Assembly: GCA_042091695.1 (NCBI GenBank)
Contig: JBELHA010000038.1
Span: forward strand, 1 to 29,424
Direction of reading: 5' to 3'
DNA: 29,424 nt
Source: Flavicella sp042091695
GTDB lineage: Bacteria > Bacteroidota > Bacteroidia > Flavobacteriales > Flavobacteriaceae
The number at the start of each line of letters is the position of its first letter. Position 1 is the first letter of the stretch. Below the pieces are notes generated by a model that saw only the letters and a list, made by a program, of their open reading frames with translations, ran no database searches and had not been told where the DNA came from. Of the stretch, positions 22,401 through 29,424 are shown piece by piece. Both the position numbers and the translations under genes were made by a program.

Positions 22401-24917
22401 TTTACGGGAGGAACTCCTGCAACTGCGACTACCTTGAATCCAGGTGTCATTACTTATGCAACACCGGGAGAATATGAAGCAACACTTGTGGTAACAAACG
22501 ATTGTGGGCTTTCTACTGAGGCAAAAACTGTTTTTGAAATCGTTGAAAAGCCAGTCATTACCAATACCGAGTTGACTCGAGAACTATGCGCGAATCAAGT
22601 CCTGCAAGAAATTGTGTTGGAGGCAAGTGTGTTGGGGAGCACTTTTTCTTGGAACGCGACGGCTAGCACAGGGATTACCGGTTTTATTTCCAACGGGACT
22701 TCGGATAAAATTCCTGAACAAACACTTTTGAACACTACAAGTTCAGTAGGTACTGTAACTTATACTATAACACCCTCAGTGAAAGGTTGTAAAGGTGAAA
22801 TGGTTGCTATTGTAGTTACCGTGAATCCTACCCCAAAAATCACCCAACAACCGACGGAAGCAACCTTGTGTTTGGGAGGGGATAAACCACTACTAGAAGT
22901 TGCTTTTGAAAATGGAACCGGAAGCCCAAGTTACCAATGGTATGAACATACGGTTGCTTCCAATACAGGAGGTGTCTTGATATCAGGAGCTACCAATGCA
23001 AACTATACACCTACAGTTACTGCTGTTGGAACAAAGTACTATTACGCTGAAATTTCCTTTTCCTCTGGAGGGTGTAGTGCAATTATTTCTGATCCTGTAG
23101 CAGTAAAAGTACAAGCTCAGATCATGATTGCTCCTGCTTCAGACACTCAAAATTTATGTAAGGGCGGAACAGCTGAACCTTTAGAAGTGACTTACTCAGG
23201 AGGAGACGGGGTACCAAGCTTTCAATGGTATTCCAATACAACACCAACTAATTCTGGAGGTACTTTAATTTCTAGTGCCACAAACAAACAATATACACCT
23301 CCTGCTTTTACAAGTGTAGGAAATAAGTATTATTATGCTGAGGTTTCCATATCTGGAGAAGGCTGTACTACTGCGGTAAGTGAGGTATATACCGTGGCTG
23401 TGGTTGCACCACCAAAGGTGACTGTAGAGCCAGTCACTTTTCAAGAATTGTGTCAAGGAGCATCTGCAAGTCCTTTAAAAGTAGAAGTTTCAGGTGGGGT
23501 TACCTCAACCTATCATTATCAATGGTATTCCAATACAACAGCATCTAAGGTTGGTGCGACTGAGGTAATTGGTGCTACTTCAGCTTCCTGTTCCCCTCCA
23601 ACAAATCAAGTAGGAGAGGTCTATTATTATGCTGAAATTTCTCAATCCGTTTCTGGATGTGTTGTTTCGACTGATTTTTCTCGTTTAAAAATAAACGCGA
23701 GTCCCTCTATTGCGGAACAACCTATCGCTTACGAACTTTGTTTTGGAGCCAATGCTACCCCTTTGAATTTTTCTCATATAAACGGAACAGGAACTCCAAG
23801 CTATCAATGGTTTCTTGCTCCTGATGCTTCTAGTTCAACAGGTACACCAATTGTCGGGAAAACCACTATCGATTTTACGCCTCCTGTGGATACAGTTGGA
23901 ACTCGCTATTACTTTGCAGAAGTTACTTTTTCTTCAGGAGGGTGTACACAAATTATAACTGAAACGGTTTCTGTAACGGTTCATGATGTACCACAAATTC
24001 AAACAGCAAACTTTCAGGTGGTGAGTGGGACTCTTTTTGAATTTGACCCTGCAGATGTGTTAGCTAATATAGTGCCTGTGAATACAGAATATACTTGGGG
24101 TCTTCCAAGTGGTGACTCACAAAATATATTGCAAGGAGCAACCGCAGCAAATAGCCCTGTAACTACTATCAGTCAAACGATAAATAATACGGGATTTGAT
24201 CCAGTTGAGTTGCGCTATCTCTTAACTCCTACAACGGAGCACTGTGCTGGAGCTGCTTTTGAACTTGTGTTGACGGTACTTCCTCCTTTGAGAGTGAGTG
24301 CTAAGTTGACAAATGTATCTTGTTTTGAAGCAGATAATGCCAGCATAACTACAGACGTTCAGGGAGGTTGGCCATTTTCTTCTGGAGTTCCTTATAGATT
24401 TGAATGGACCGGGCCTAATGGATTTACATCTTCGTCTTCTTCCATAACTGGTTTGGAAGCTGGAACCTATAGCGTGGAAATTCAAGATTTCAAAGGCAAT
24501 GTGCTTCGTGAGGATTGGGAGCTAACAACACCTTCATTATTGGCGATTGAGAATGATCTGCTTCAAGATATTTCCTGTTTTGGAGTTGAAGACGGGAAAA
24601 TTGAAATGAGAGTTATAGGAGGTACTTCGCCTTATACTTACAAATGGACTTTGAATGGAAGTGATTTGACTGCGAATAGTTTACAACTTTCTGACTTGGA
24701 AAAGGGGAGTTATGAATTGCTGGTAACGGATGAAAATGGTTGTATCGCATCCAGTATTGTCGAAATAAAAGAGCCTGAAGTCCTACAAATAAAAAAGCTA
24801 TCACAACAAAATGTATTGTGTAACGGAGCGGCTACAGGTGCTATCGAAGTTGCTATAAGCGGTGGTACATTGAAAGAAATTACCCCTGGTGTTTTTGATT
24901 ATACCTATGTTTGGGAA
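22346..24917 (+). CDS. Giant T9SS adhesin, middle part (Ig-like repeats and SprB-type repeats)
   Basis: This is the continuation of the gene from 20257 and not an independent one; an apparent start inside the N-run is meaningless. After the duplicated block, 839 new codons (22401-24917) encode the end of a PKD module, a linker with Cys, then four Ig-like repeats of about 95-100 residues. Each opens with a motif like LCxGxxxxPL and contains YQWY or a variant (SPSYQWY, VPSFQWY, YHYQWY, TPSYQWF). SprB-type repeats follow, with the pattern CFxxxDGxIxxxVxGGxxPYxYxW then LxxGxYxxxVTDxxGC. The part stops at YVWE at the next N-run. Such repeats form the stalk of gliding and adhesion proteins such as SprB. 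Confidence 0.85.
23223..23540 (+). repeat. Internal 21-bp exact DNA repeat between Ig-like modules
   Basis: Bases 23223-23243 and 23520-23540 are identical over 21 nt (CAATGGTATTCCAATACAAC plus A). The copies are 297 nt apart, exactly 99 codons, the length of one module; both encode QWYSNTT. This marks recent duplication or gene conversion between repeats. Confidence 0.85.
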
Positions 24918-25017
24918 NNNNNNNNNNNNNNNNNNNNNNNNNNNNNNNNNNNNNNNNNNNNNNNNNNNNNNNNNNNNNNNNNNNNNNNNNNNNNNNNNNN
25001 NNNNNNNNNNNNNNNNN
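24918..25017. other. Assembly gap (100 N) inside the adhesin
   Basis: The left side ends on a complete codon (YVWE) in frame 0 and the right side resumes LWNTF in frame 1 (position modulo 3). The flanks do not overlap. The frames join only if the real missing length is a multiple of three, so it is not 100. Both sides stand near the Trp of a SprB-type repeat, so the missing piece could be a few codons or one or more whole repeats. Confidence 0.9.
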
Positions 25018-26388
25018 CTTTGGAATACTTTTGTAGAGGGGGAACAACTTGACAATCTTTCGGGAGGCACCTATACTGCGACGGTTACTGATGTCAATGC
25101 TTGTGAACAAAGCATTTCGATAGAGATTGATGAGTCAACATTTAGTGTCAGTTCTCAAATCAGTCAAATATCTTGCTATGGATCCGAAGATGGTTCTATA
25201 GAGCTGAATGTGTCCGGAGGAATTGCACCGATTTCTGTACAGTGGGAGGATGCGAACAATGCAGGAACACTTCGTAACAATCTTGCTCCAGGGACCTACA
25301 AGGTTCGTATTACTGATAGCGATCCAGATTCCTGTCCTTTTATCGAGGAATTTGTACTGGTTGATCCTACTCAAATAGCTGTTACAAGTACTGTTATAGA
25401 TGCATTTGATTGTGTTGTTGCAAATAGTGGAAGTATCGATTTGCAAGTGTCAGGAGGTACAGCACCCTATTCTTTTTTATGGAACACAGGAGCAACTTCT
25501 GAAGATCTCCTCAATATACCCGCAGGATCTTATACAGTTCAGATAACAGATGATAATGGGTGTAATTCAAATCAAAAATTTGAAATTTACCGTCAAGCCC
25601 CGTTGGCAATGACATTGGTAGAGACAGACAATAGAGACTGTAGTATTTCTGTGATTGGTAAAAAAATTACTGCTCAGGTTACCGGAGGATTTCCTCCTTA
25701 TAGCTATACATGGCCTGATGGTTTTGTAGTCAGTGAGAATAGCAATAATGCTGTCGTGACAAAGAGCAATAATTATGTGGTGATAGTTACAGATGCAAGA
25801 GGTTGTGAGATTAGACAACTTTTTAGAGTAGACTTACCTTCAGAAATAGAAGCGTTTGAATTTAGTTACGATGCACTTTCACAAGCCCAAACAGGACTTC
25901 TTTCTATTGGAGACCCTATACAGTTTAGCAATTTGTCAACTCCTGGTTATGTGAGTGTGTTGTGGGATTTTGGAGATGGTTCTCCATTGACCAACGATGC
26001 TGATCCCGTACATACCTATGATATTAAGGGAGTTTATGAGGTGGTATTGACATTGCAATACGCATCAGGTTGTGAAGAACAAATCACCCGCTCTATAGAT
26101 ATCACAAAAGCGTATTCCTTGGTGAATCCAACCGCTTTTTCTCCAAATGGAGATGGTTACAACGATGTGATACGGCCTTTGCATAGAGGATTTCGGGAAA
26201 TAGAAATGACAGTTTACAATACTTGGGGTGCATCAGTTTATTATGAAAAAGCTCAATCTTTTAAGGGATGGGATGGAAAGATTGATGGTACATATGCGGA
26301 AAATGGTAATTATGTACTAGTTGTCAAAGGGACTACCTTTTATGGCAAAGAAGTTACAGAAACCACCCCTTTAATTTTGTTACGATGA
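25018..26388 (+). CDS. Giant T9SS adhesin, C-terminal part with gliding-motility (type B) sorting domain
   Basis: These 456 codons end the adhesin. They hold the rest of one SprB-type repeat, then further repeats (ISCYGSEDGSIELNVSGG, DCVVANSGSIDLQVSGGTAP, DCSISVIGKKITAQVTGG). A final PKD module follows (WDFGDGSPLTNDADPVHTYD). The last 90 or so residues are the type B T9SS signal: NPTAFSPNGDGYNDVI, then MTVYNTWGASVYY, FKGWDGK and YAENGNYVLVVKG. Together with the two upstream parts the protein exceeds 1950 residues. In Flavobacterium the type B domain requires a cognate SprF-like protein for secretion; exactly such a gene begins 1 nt after this stop. The function is probably adhesion or gliding. 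Confidence 0.9.
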   Translation, partial: LWNTFVEGEQLDNLSGGTYTATVTDVNACEQSISIEIDESTFSVSSQISQISCYGSEDGSIELNVSGGIAPISVQWEDANNAGTLRNNLAPGTYKVRITDSDPDSCPFIEEFVLVDPTQIAVTSTVIDAFDCVVANSGSIDLQVSGGTAPYSFLWNTGATSEDLLNIPAGSYTVQITDDNGCNSNQKFEIYRQAPLAMTLVETDNRDCSISVIGKKITAQVTGGFPPYSYTWPDGFVVSENSNNAVVTKSNNYVVIVTDARGCEIRQLFRVDLPSEIEAFEFSYDALSQAQTGLLSIGDPIQFSNLSTPGYVSVLWDFGDGSPLTNDADPVHTYDIKGVYEVVLTLQYASGCEEQITRSIDITKAYSLVNPTAFSPNGDGYNDVIRPLHRGFREIEMTVYNTWGASVYYEKAQSFKGWDGKIDGTYAENGNYVLVVKGTTFYGKEVTETTPLILLR

Positions 26389-26389
26389 T

Positions 26390-27391
26390 ATGAAGCAGTT
26401 TTTTGGTGTAGTAGTTTTTTTGATGGGCTTTACGGTGCGTGCCCAAGATGTAGTTTTTTCACAGAATTTTTTGGTTCCAGAAACCTTGAGTTCCTCTTTT
26501 GCAGGCTCAAGTAGAGGAACTAAAATGGGGTCTTTGTTTCGGTCACAGTGGCGAAATGCTACCATCAAGACAAATTCAAAATTTGCCTTTGTAGATACTT
26601 GGTTTGAACGCTATAATATAGGTATTGGACTTAAGGTTCTACAACAGAAAGAAAGTGCCTCCAATTATCAGTTCAATCAAATTAATTTTGATTATGCGGT
26701 TTCTTATCAATTGACAAGAACTTGGTTTTTTAGACCTAGTGTGTCGGTCGGGTGGGCAGATAAAAGTTATGGTTTTCAAAACCTATTGTTTGAAGATCAG
26801 ATAAATTTTAACAGCGGTACTTCTGGAAGTACAACAATTGACCCACTTTTTTTAAAAGATAGGCGTGGGTATTTTGATTTTAGTGCTTCCCTATTGTTTA
26901 ACAATGAAGATTCTTGGTTTGGGATTACGGCCAAACATGTGAATACTCCCAATATCTCTTTGGCAGAAAATGGAGAGGTGCCCTTGGATATTTTTTGGTC
27001 GGCACATGGAAAGTATTACCTGTCCTTTTTAGAAAATATCAGTTCTAGGTTTAGGAGGTATCACAGAGTCTATGCTATTTCTAATTTTATGTTGCAAGGA
27101 AGGTTTAACAAGTTAGATATCGGTGCGCAATATGTCTATTACAATCAGTTTTCAGTAGGTTTAACTATGTCCACAGCGCCTTTGGATATTGCAGACAATT
27201 CGAGATTGATTACCTCTTTGAGTGCTTTTACAGGTTTTAAGTGGAAGCGTTTCCGTTTTGGTTATTCCTACGACGTCAATACTTCAGATCTTATACGTAC
27301 AGGAGGTGTTCACGAGTTTTCTATCTGTTATAACTTTTATGTGAATATAAGGTCCTTAGCGCGCTTTAAGTGTGGTGCTGTTTACAAATAG
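26390..27391 (+). CDS. PorP/SprF family T9SS outer-membrane protein, adhesin partner
   Basis: The 333-residue protein has a signal peptide (about 1-18, ending VRAQ) and a beta-barrel body. It has the PorP/SprF pattern: DVVFSQNFLVPETLSSSFAGS at the mature N-terminus, then FRSQWRNA, RYNIGIGLKVLQ, QINFDYAVSYQL and repeated aromatic strands up to HEFSICYNFYVNIR. In this family each SprF-like protein helps secrete or anchor the large type B substrate encoded next to it. The start ATG lies 1 nt after the adhesin stop, so the two are coupled. The signal sequence and the DVVFSQNF motif fix the start. Somewhat divergent from PorP in length of loops; the family call is firm. Confidence 0.87.
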   Translation: MKQFFGVVVFLMGFTVRAQDVVFSQNFLVPETLSSSFAGSSRGTKMGSLFRSQWRNATIKTNSKFAFVDTWFERYNIGIGLKVLQQKESASNYQFNQINFDYAVSYQLTRTWFFRPSVSVGWADKSYGFQNLLFEDQINFNSGTSGSTTIDPLFLKDRRGYFDFSASLLFNNEDSWFGITAKHVNTPNISLAENGEVPLDIFWSAHGKYYLSFLENISSRFRRYHRVYAISNFMLQGRFNKLDIGAQYVYYNQFSVGLTMSTAPLDIADNSRLITSLSAFTGFKWKRFRFGYSYDVNTSDLIRTGGVHEFSICYNFYVNIRSLARFKCGAVYK

Positions 27392-27596
27392 GTTTTTTTA
27401 TAACAATTTAAAAATCCTACCTACAAAGTAATAAAGGTAATGTACTGTCTCGATAACCCAAACGCTGTAATTTATTTGTTTTGGGACTTTGTGTTTTTTT
27501 AGACAATACCATAGTTATCTCCTTGTAAGTAGGCCAATCTCTAGTCGCGTGACTATATGAATTCTAAATTCTCAATTGCTTTTAGAGGCATCAGTC

Positions 27597-28961
27597 TTAT
27601 TTTAAGAAATTGTATTCGTAGCTGTAGTAATTCCAGCTTTTCCAACTGTTGTAATACGTCTTATCGGCAATGTTTGATTTTTTGGATTCGAGCATTTCTT
27701 TAGAAAAATTCCAATTATTTTTCTGGATATAGTTTTCAATCGACAAAAGATCTGGCTTACTGAGATCTAAAAGGTATTCAATATCTACATTTTGGGTATA
27801 CTTTAGGTTGTATCTACAAATCATTTTGTCAATAGGTATAAGGGATATTGCAACAAAAAAAGTAAATGTATACAGCGTTAATTTGTTGAAAAAATACCAA
27901 TTAGAAAATGTCTTTTGAAGTTTTTTGAAGGAGAGAAACAAGCCTAAAATAACGCATATAAGTGCTATAAATACAGCTGTTCTTTTGTAGGTTAGGCCAT
28001 ATTCATCTATATATAAGATATTTTTATAAGCTGTTATAAATGCTAACAATAGATTTTGTGCGATCCAGAAACTACTAGCTTTTTTTAAAAGACTAAAATT
28101 TTCATGAAAATTGAGTTGTCCTCTAAAAAAATAGATAATCAATCCAATTGCAAGACTGATGGTGAAAATCAACGTATTAAAACCTTGGTGTACATATTTT
28201 GAATAAGTGATTCCATCGGGTAGACTTCCAGTAAACAACACAAGCAAGTCACCGATATTGATCACAGATAAAATTGCACCGAGTATCCAGATGGTCAGTT
28301 TGGCAATTGAAAATTCTTGTTCGTCTCGTTTTGAGCTTGCTTTTTCTTCAATTTGGGCTGCTTTTCTATTCAGCTTACTAATAGATGCTTGCGTTGTTGG
28401 TGTTACCAAGCCAAGTAGCAAGAAGAAAATCCAAAAGGCACTTAGCAGCCATCCATAATTAATGAAAGAAACATCTATTTTTGATACATATATAGAAAAT
28501 AAAGGATTGCTTTGACTGTACAAAGCGACAAATACAAAAACGATACTACCTGTAATGAGATAGAGTAGCAGTTGCTTTTTATTGCCCCTATCTGTTTTTG
28601 TAGTTTTTGACTTTCTTTTTAAAGTTAAAAAAGGAGTTTTAACTAAAGAATTAAAAGCCTGTAAAAATACAACTATGATGTAGGGAGATGGTTTTATTGA
28701 GAACCACATCATTAGAAAACATAAATGCCACATAATTAGTGTGATAAGTTGTGGATACCACACTATAAATAGCGCACACAAAATTGAAGGTATAATAGCA
28801 ATAGCAAGCTTTTTCAATTTTATTGCAGGGTGCAGCCATCTTAAAATAACAGCTGATAATAATGTAAACAGCAATACATTGATTCCTGTCGATTGATTGT
28901 AAAATAGGTAATTGCCTATAATTGCTAATACTACTGTGATTTGTCTTTCTTTTTTAGTCAT
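27597..28961 (-). CDS. DUF4153/DUF4173-type multi-pass membrane protein
   Basis: A 454-residue inner-membrane protein with roughly ten to twelve hydrophobic helices, a long charged cytoplasmic loop (about 215-235, KLNRKAAQIEEKASSKRDEQ) and a soluble C-terminal tail of about 75 residues rich in Asn, Lys and Tyr. The segment YIDEYGLTYKRTAVFIALI near 343-361 is characteristic of the DUF4153/DUF4173 family, which is of unknown function. I chose the ATG at 28961. The frame is open 28 codons further to 29045, but that part would overlap the upstream regulator gene and lacks membrane character. It lies 52 nt after the regulator stop in a probable three-gene operon. In Bacteroidota this protein is often found with a small winged-helix regulator (from memory of genome contexts, not checked). 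Confidence 0.72.
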   Translation of the reverse strand: MTKKERQITVVLAIIGNYLFYNQSTGINVLLFTLLSAVILRWLHPAIKLKKLAIAIIPSILCALFIVWYPQLITLIMWHLCFLMMWFSIKPSPYIIVVFLQAFNSLVKTPFLTLKRKSKTTKTDRGNKKQLLLYLITGSIVFVFVALYSQSNPLFSIYVSKIDVSFINYGWLLSAFWIFFLLLGLVTPTTQASISKLNRKAAQIEEKASSKRDEQEFSIAKLTIWILGAILSVINIGDLLVLFTGSLPDGITYSKYVHQGFNTLIFTISLAIGLIIYFFRGQLNFHENFSLLKKASSFWIAQNLLLAFITAYKNILYIDEYGLTYKRTAVFIALICVILGLFLSFKKLQKTFSNWYFFNKLTLYTFTFFVAISLIPIDKMICRYNLKYTQNVDIEYLLDLSKPDLLSIENYIQKNNWNFSKEMLESKKSNIADKTYYNSWKSWNYYSYEYNFLK

Positions 28962-29013
28962 AGTTATTTGTTTTAAAAGTACTTTGTGTTTCAACGTGTG
29001 TATTGAAAAAAAA

Positions 29014-29310
29014 TTATGTATTTGATAGTAAGTTTTCCAAAGCATCTACATGTTCTTGAAAAGCGAGTCTTCCATTCTTTGATACATAATAAGTGGTTTG
29101 TGGTTTTCGGTCCACAAAGGTTTTATTGACACATATATATGTAAGTATTTCTAGGGCTTTTAAGTAACTGGCCAAATTGCCATCTGTCACCCCAAGTAGC
29201 TCTTTCAATCTGTTGTAGCCAACGTGCTCTTGTACCACTAAGATAGACATGATTCCAAGCCTGACTCGGTTTTCTAAAGCTTTGTTCAATTGATGTACAA
29301 TATGTTTCAT
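29014..29310 (-). CDS. Small winged-helix transcriptional regulator
   Basis: A 98-residue protein that is one winged-helix domain. Helix 1 begins NKALENRVRLGIMSILVV (about 9-26), the recognition helix is GNLASYLKALEILTYI (about 44-59), and the wing holds FVDRKPQTTYYVSKNGR (about 65-81). This matches the HTH_34 / MarR-ArsR-like family of small regulators in Bacteroidota. It probably controls its own operon. The start ATG overlaps the stop of the upstream membrane-protein gene (ATGA), so the genes are translationally coupled. Signal or ligand unknown; it has no Cys that could bind metal. Confidence 0.87.
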   Translation of the reverse strand: MKHIVHQLNKALENRVRLGIMSILVVQEHVGYNRLKELLGVTDGNLASYLKALEILTYICVNKTFVDRKPQTTYYVSKNGRLAFQEHVDALENLLSNT

Positions 29311-29424
29311 ACACGCTCAAATTTTAAATACACATAGGTTCCGTAAACGATATGTAAAACCCCAAATCCTAATGCCCAAAAATACAATCCGTAACCAATA
29401 AAGAATAGATTTACAATCCCGAGT
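29307..29424 (-). CDS. Membrane protein, C-terminal end only
   Basis: The last 38 codons of a gene that begins beyond the right edge of the window. The peptide is hydrophobic and aromatic (LFFIGYGLYFWALGFGVLH), ends in a short basic tail (YLKFERV), and looks like the last one or two membrane helices of a small membrane protein. The stop TGA at 29307-29309 overlaps the regulator start by 4 nt. The family cannot be told from this fragment. Confidence 0.65.
   Translation of the reverse strand, partial: LGIVNLFFIGYGLYFWALGFGVLHIVYGTYVYLKFERV

Noticed and set aside
22239..22437. Apparent separate genes meeting at the N-run: one ending at 22437, one starting inside the Ns
   Set aside because: Both ends are artefacts of the duplicated 55 nt; the frame is continuous after collapse.
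28962..29045. N-terminal extension of the DUF4153-type protein to 29045
   Set aside because: It would overlap the winged-helix gene by 32 nt and adds residues without membrane or signal character; the ATG at 28961 fits better.

Overview
The window looks like a chromosomal segment of a Bacteroidota member, most likely family Flavobacteriaceae. The DNA is AT-rich. Ribosome binding sites are A-rich rather than Shine-Dalgarno-like. Several intergenic regions carry the Bacteroidota -7 promoter element TAnnTTTG. There are two kinds of type IX secretion (T9SS) C-terminal signal and a PorP/SprF partner protein. No rRNA, tRNA, CRISPR array or insertion sequence was recognised. Four 100-N runs (4507-4606, 5909-6008, 22246-22345, 24918-25017) are fixed-length scaffold placeholders. 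At least two look spurious, because the sequence on both sides is identical.

Layout. 1-2175: a small unknown protein convergent with a secreted GH29 alpha-L-fucosidase. 2420-4174: a WYL-domain regulator, a two-gene cassette of very small proteins and a 128-residue unknown protein, all on the plus strand. 4225-5662 (minus): a stand-alone HisI-like cyclohydrolase followed by a COG0523 GTPase, with a near-perfect 21-bp palindrome upstream; this resembles a zinc-starvation operon. 6018-6569: a YqiA-like hydrolase. 6580-7332: a DUF2490 barrel protein. 7413-12246 (minus): four overlapping genes for a lipoprotein, an anchored SGNH protein, an SGNH protein with an internal LysM domain, and an AlgI-type MBOAT acyltransferase; this is a good candidate for an envelope (probably peptidoglycan) O-acetylation machine. 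12343-15455 (minus): tandem secreted 5'-nucleotidase paralogues, only one with a T9SS tail. 15643-19339: a LytTR response regulator overlapping a two-component sensor with a beta-propeller and LytS-type kinase. 20257-27391: a giant PKD/Ig-like/SprB-repeat adhesin split by two assembly gaps, ending in a gliding-motility-type (type B) C-terminal domain and followed 1 nt later by its PorP/SprF partner. 27597-29424 (minus): a DUF4153-type membrane protein, a winged-helix regulator and the end of another membrane protein.

How the parts fit. Most of the window concerns the cell envelope and surface: glycan hydrolysis (fucosidase), nucleotide scavenging (nucleotidases), envelope acylation (MBOAT/SGNH) and a T9SS-exported adhesin with its secretion partner. 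The LytTR/sensor pair lies next to the adhesin and could control it, but no binding site proves this. The strongest leads are the O-acylation operon, the zinc-type operon with its palindrome and altered HisI metal loop, the recurring CTRCCCCTAA element, and the repair of the adhesin gene by removing a 155-nt assembly artefact.
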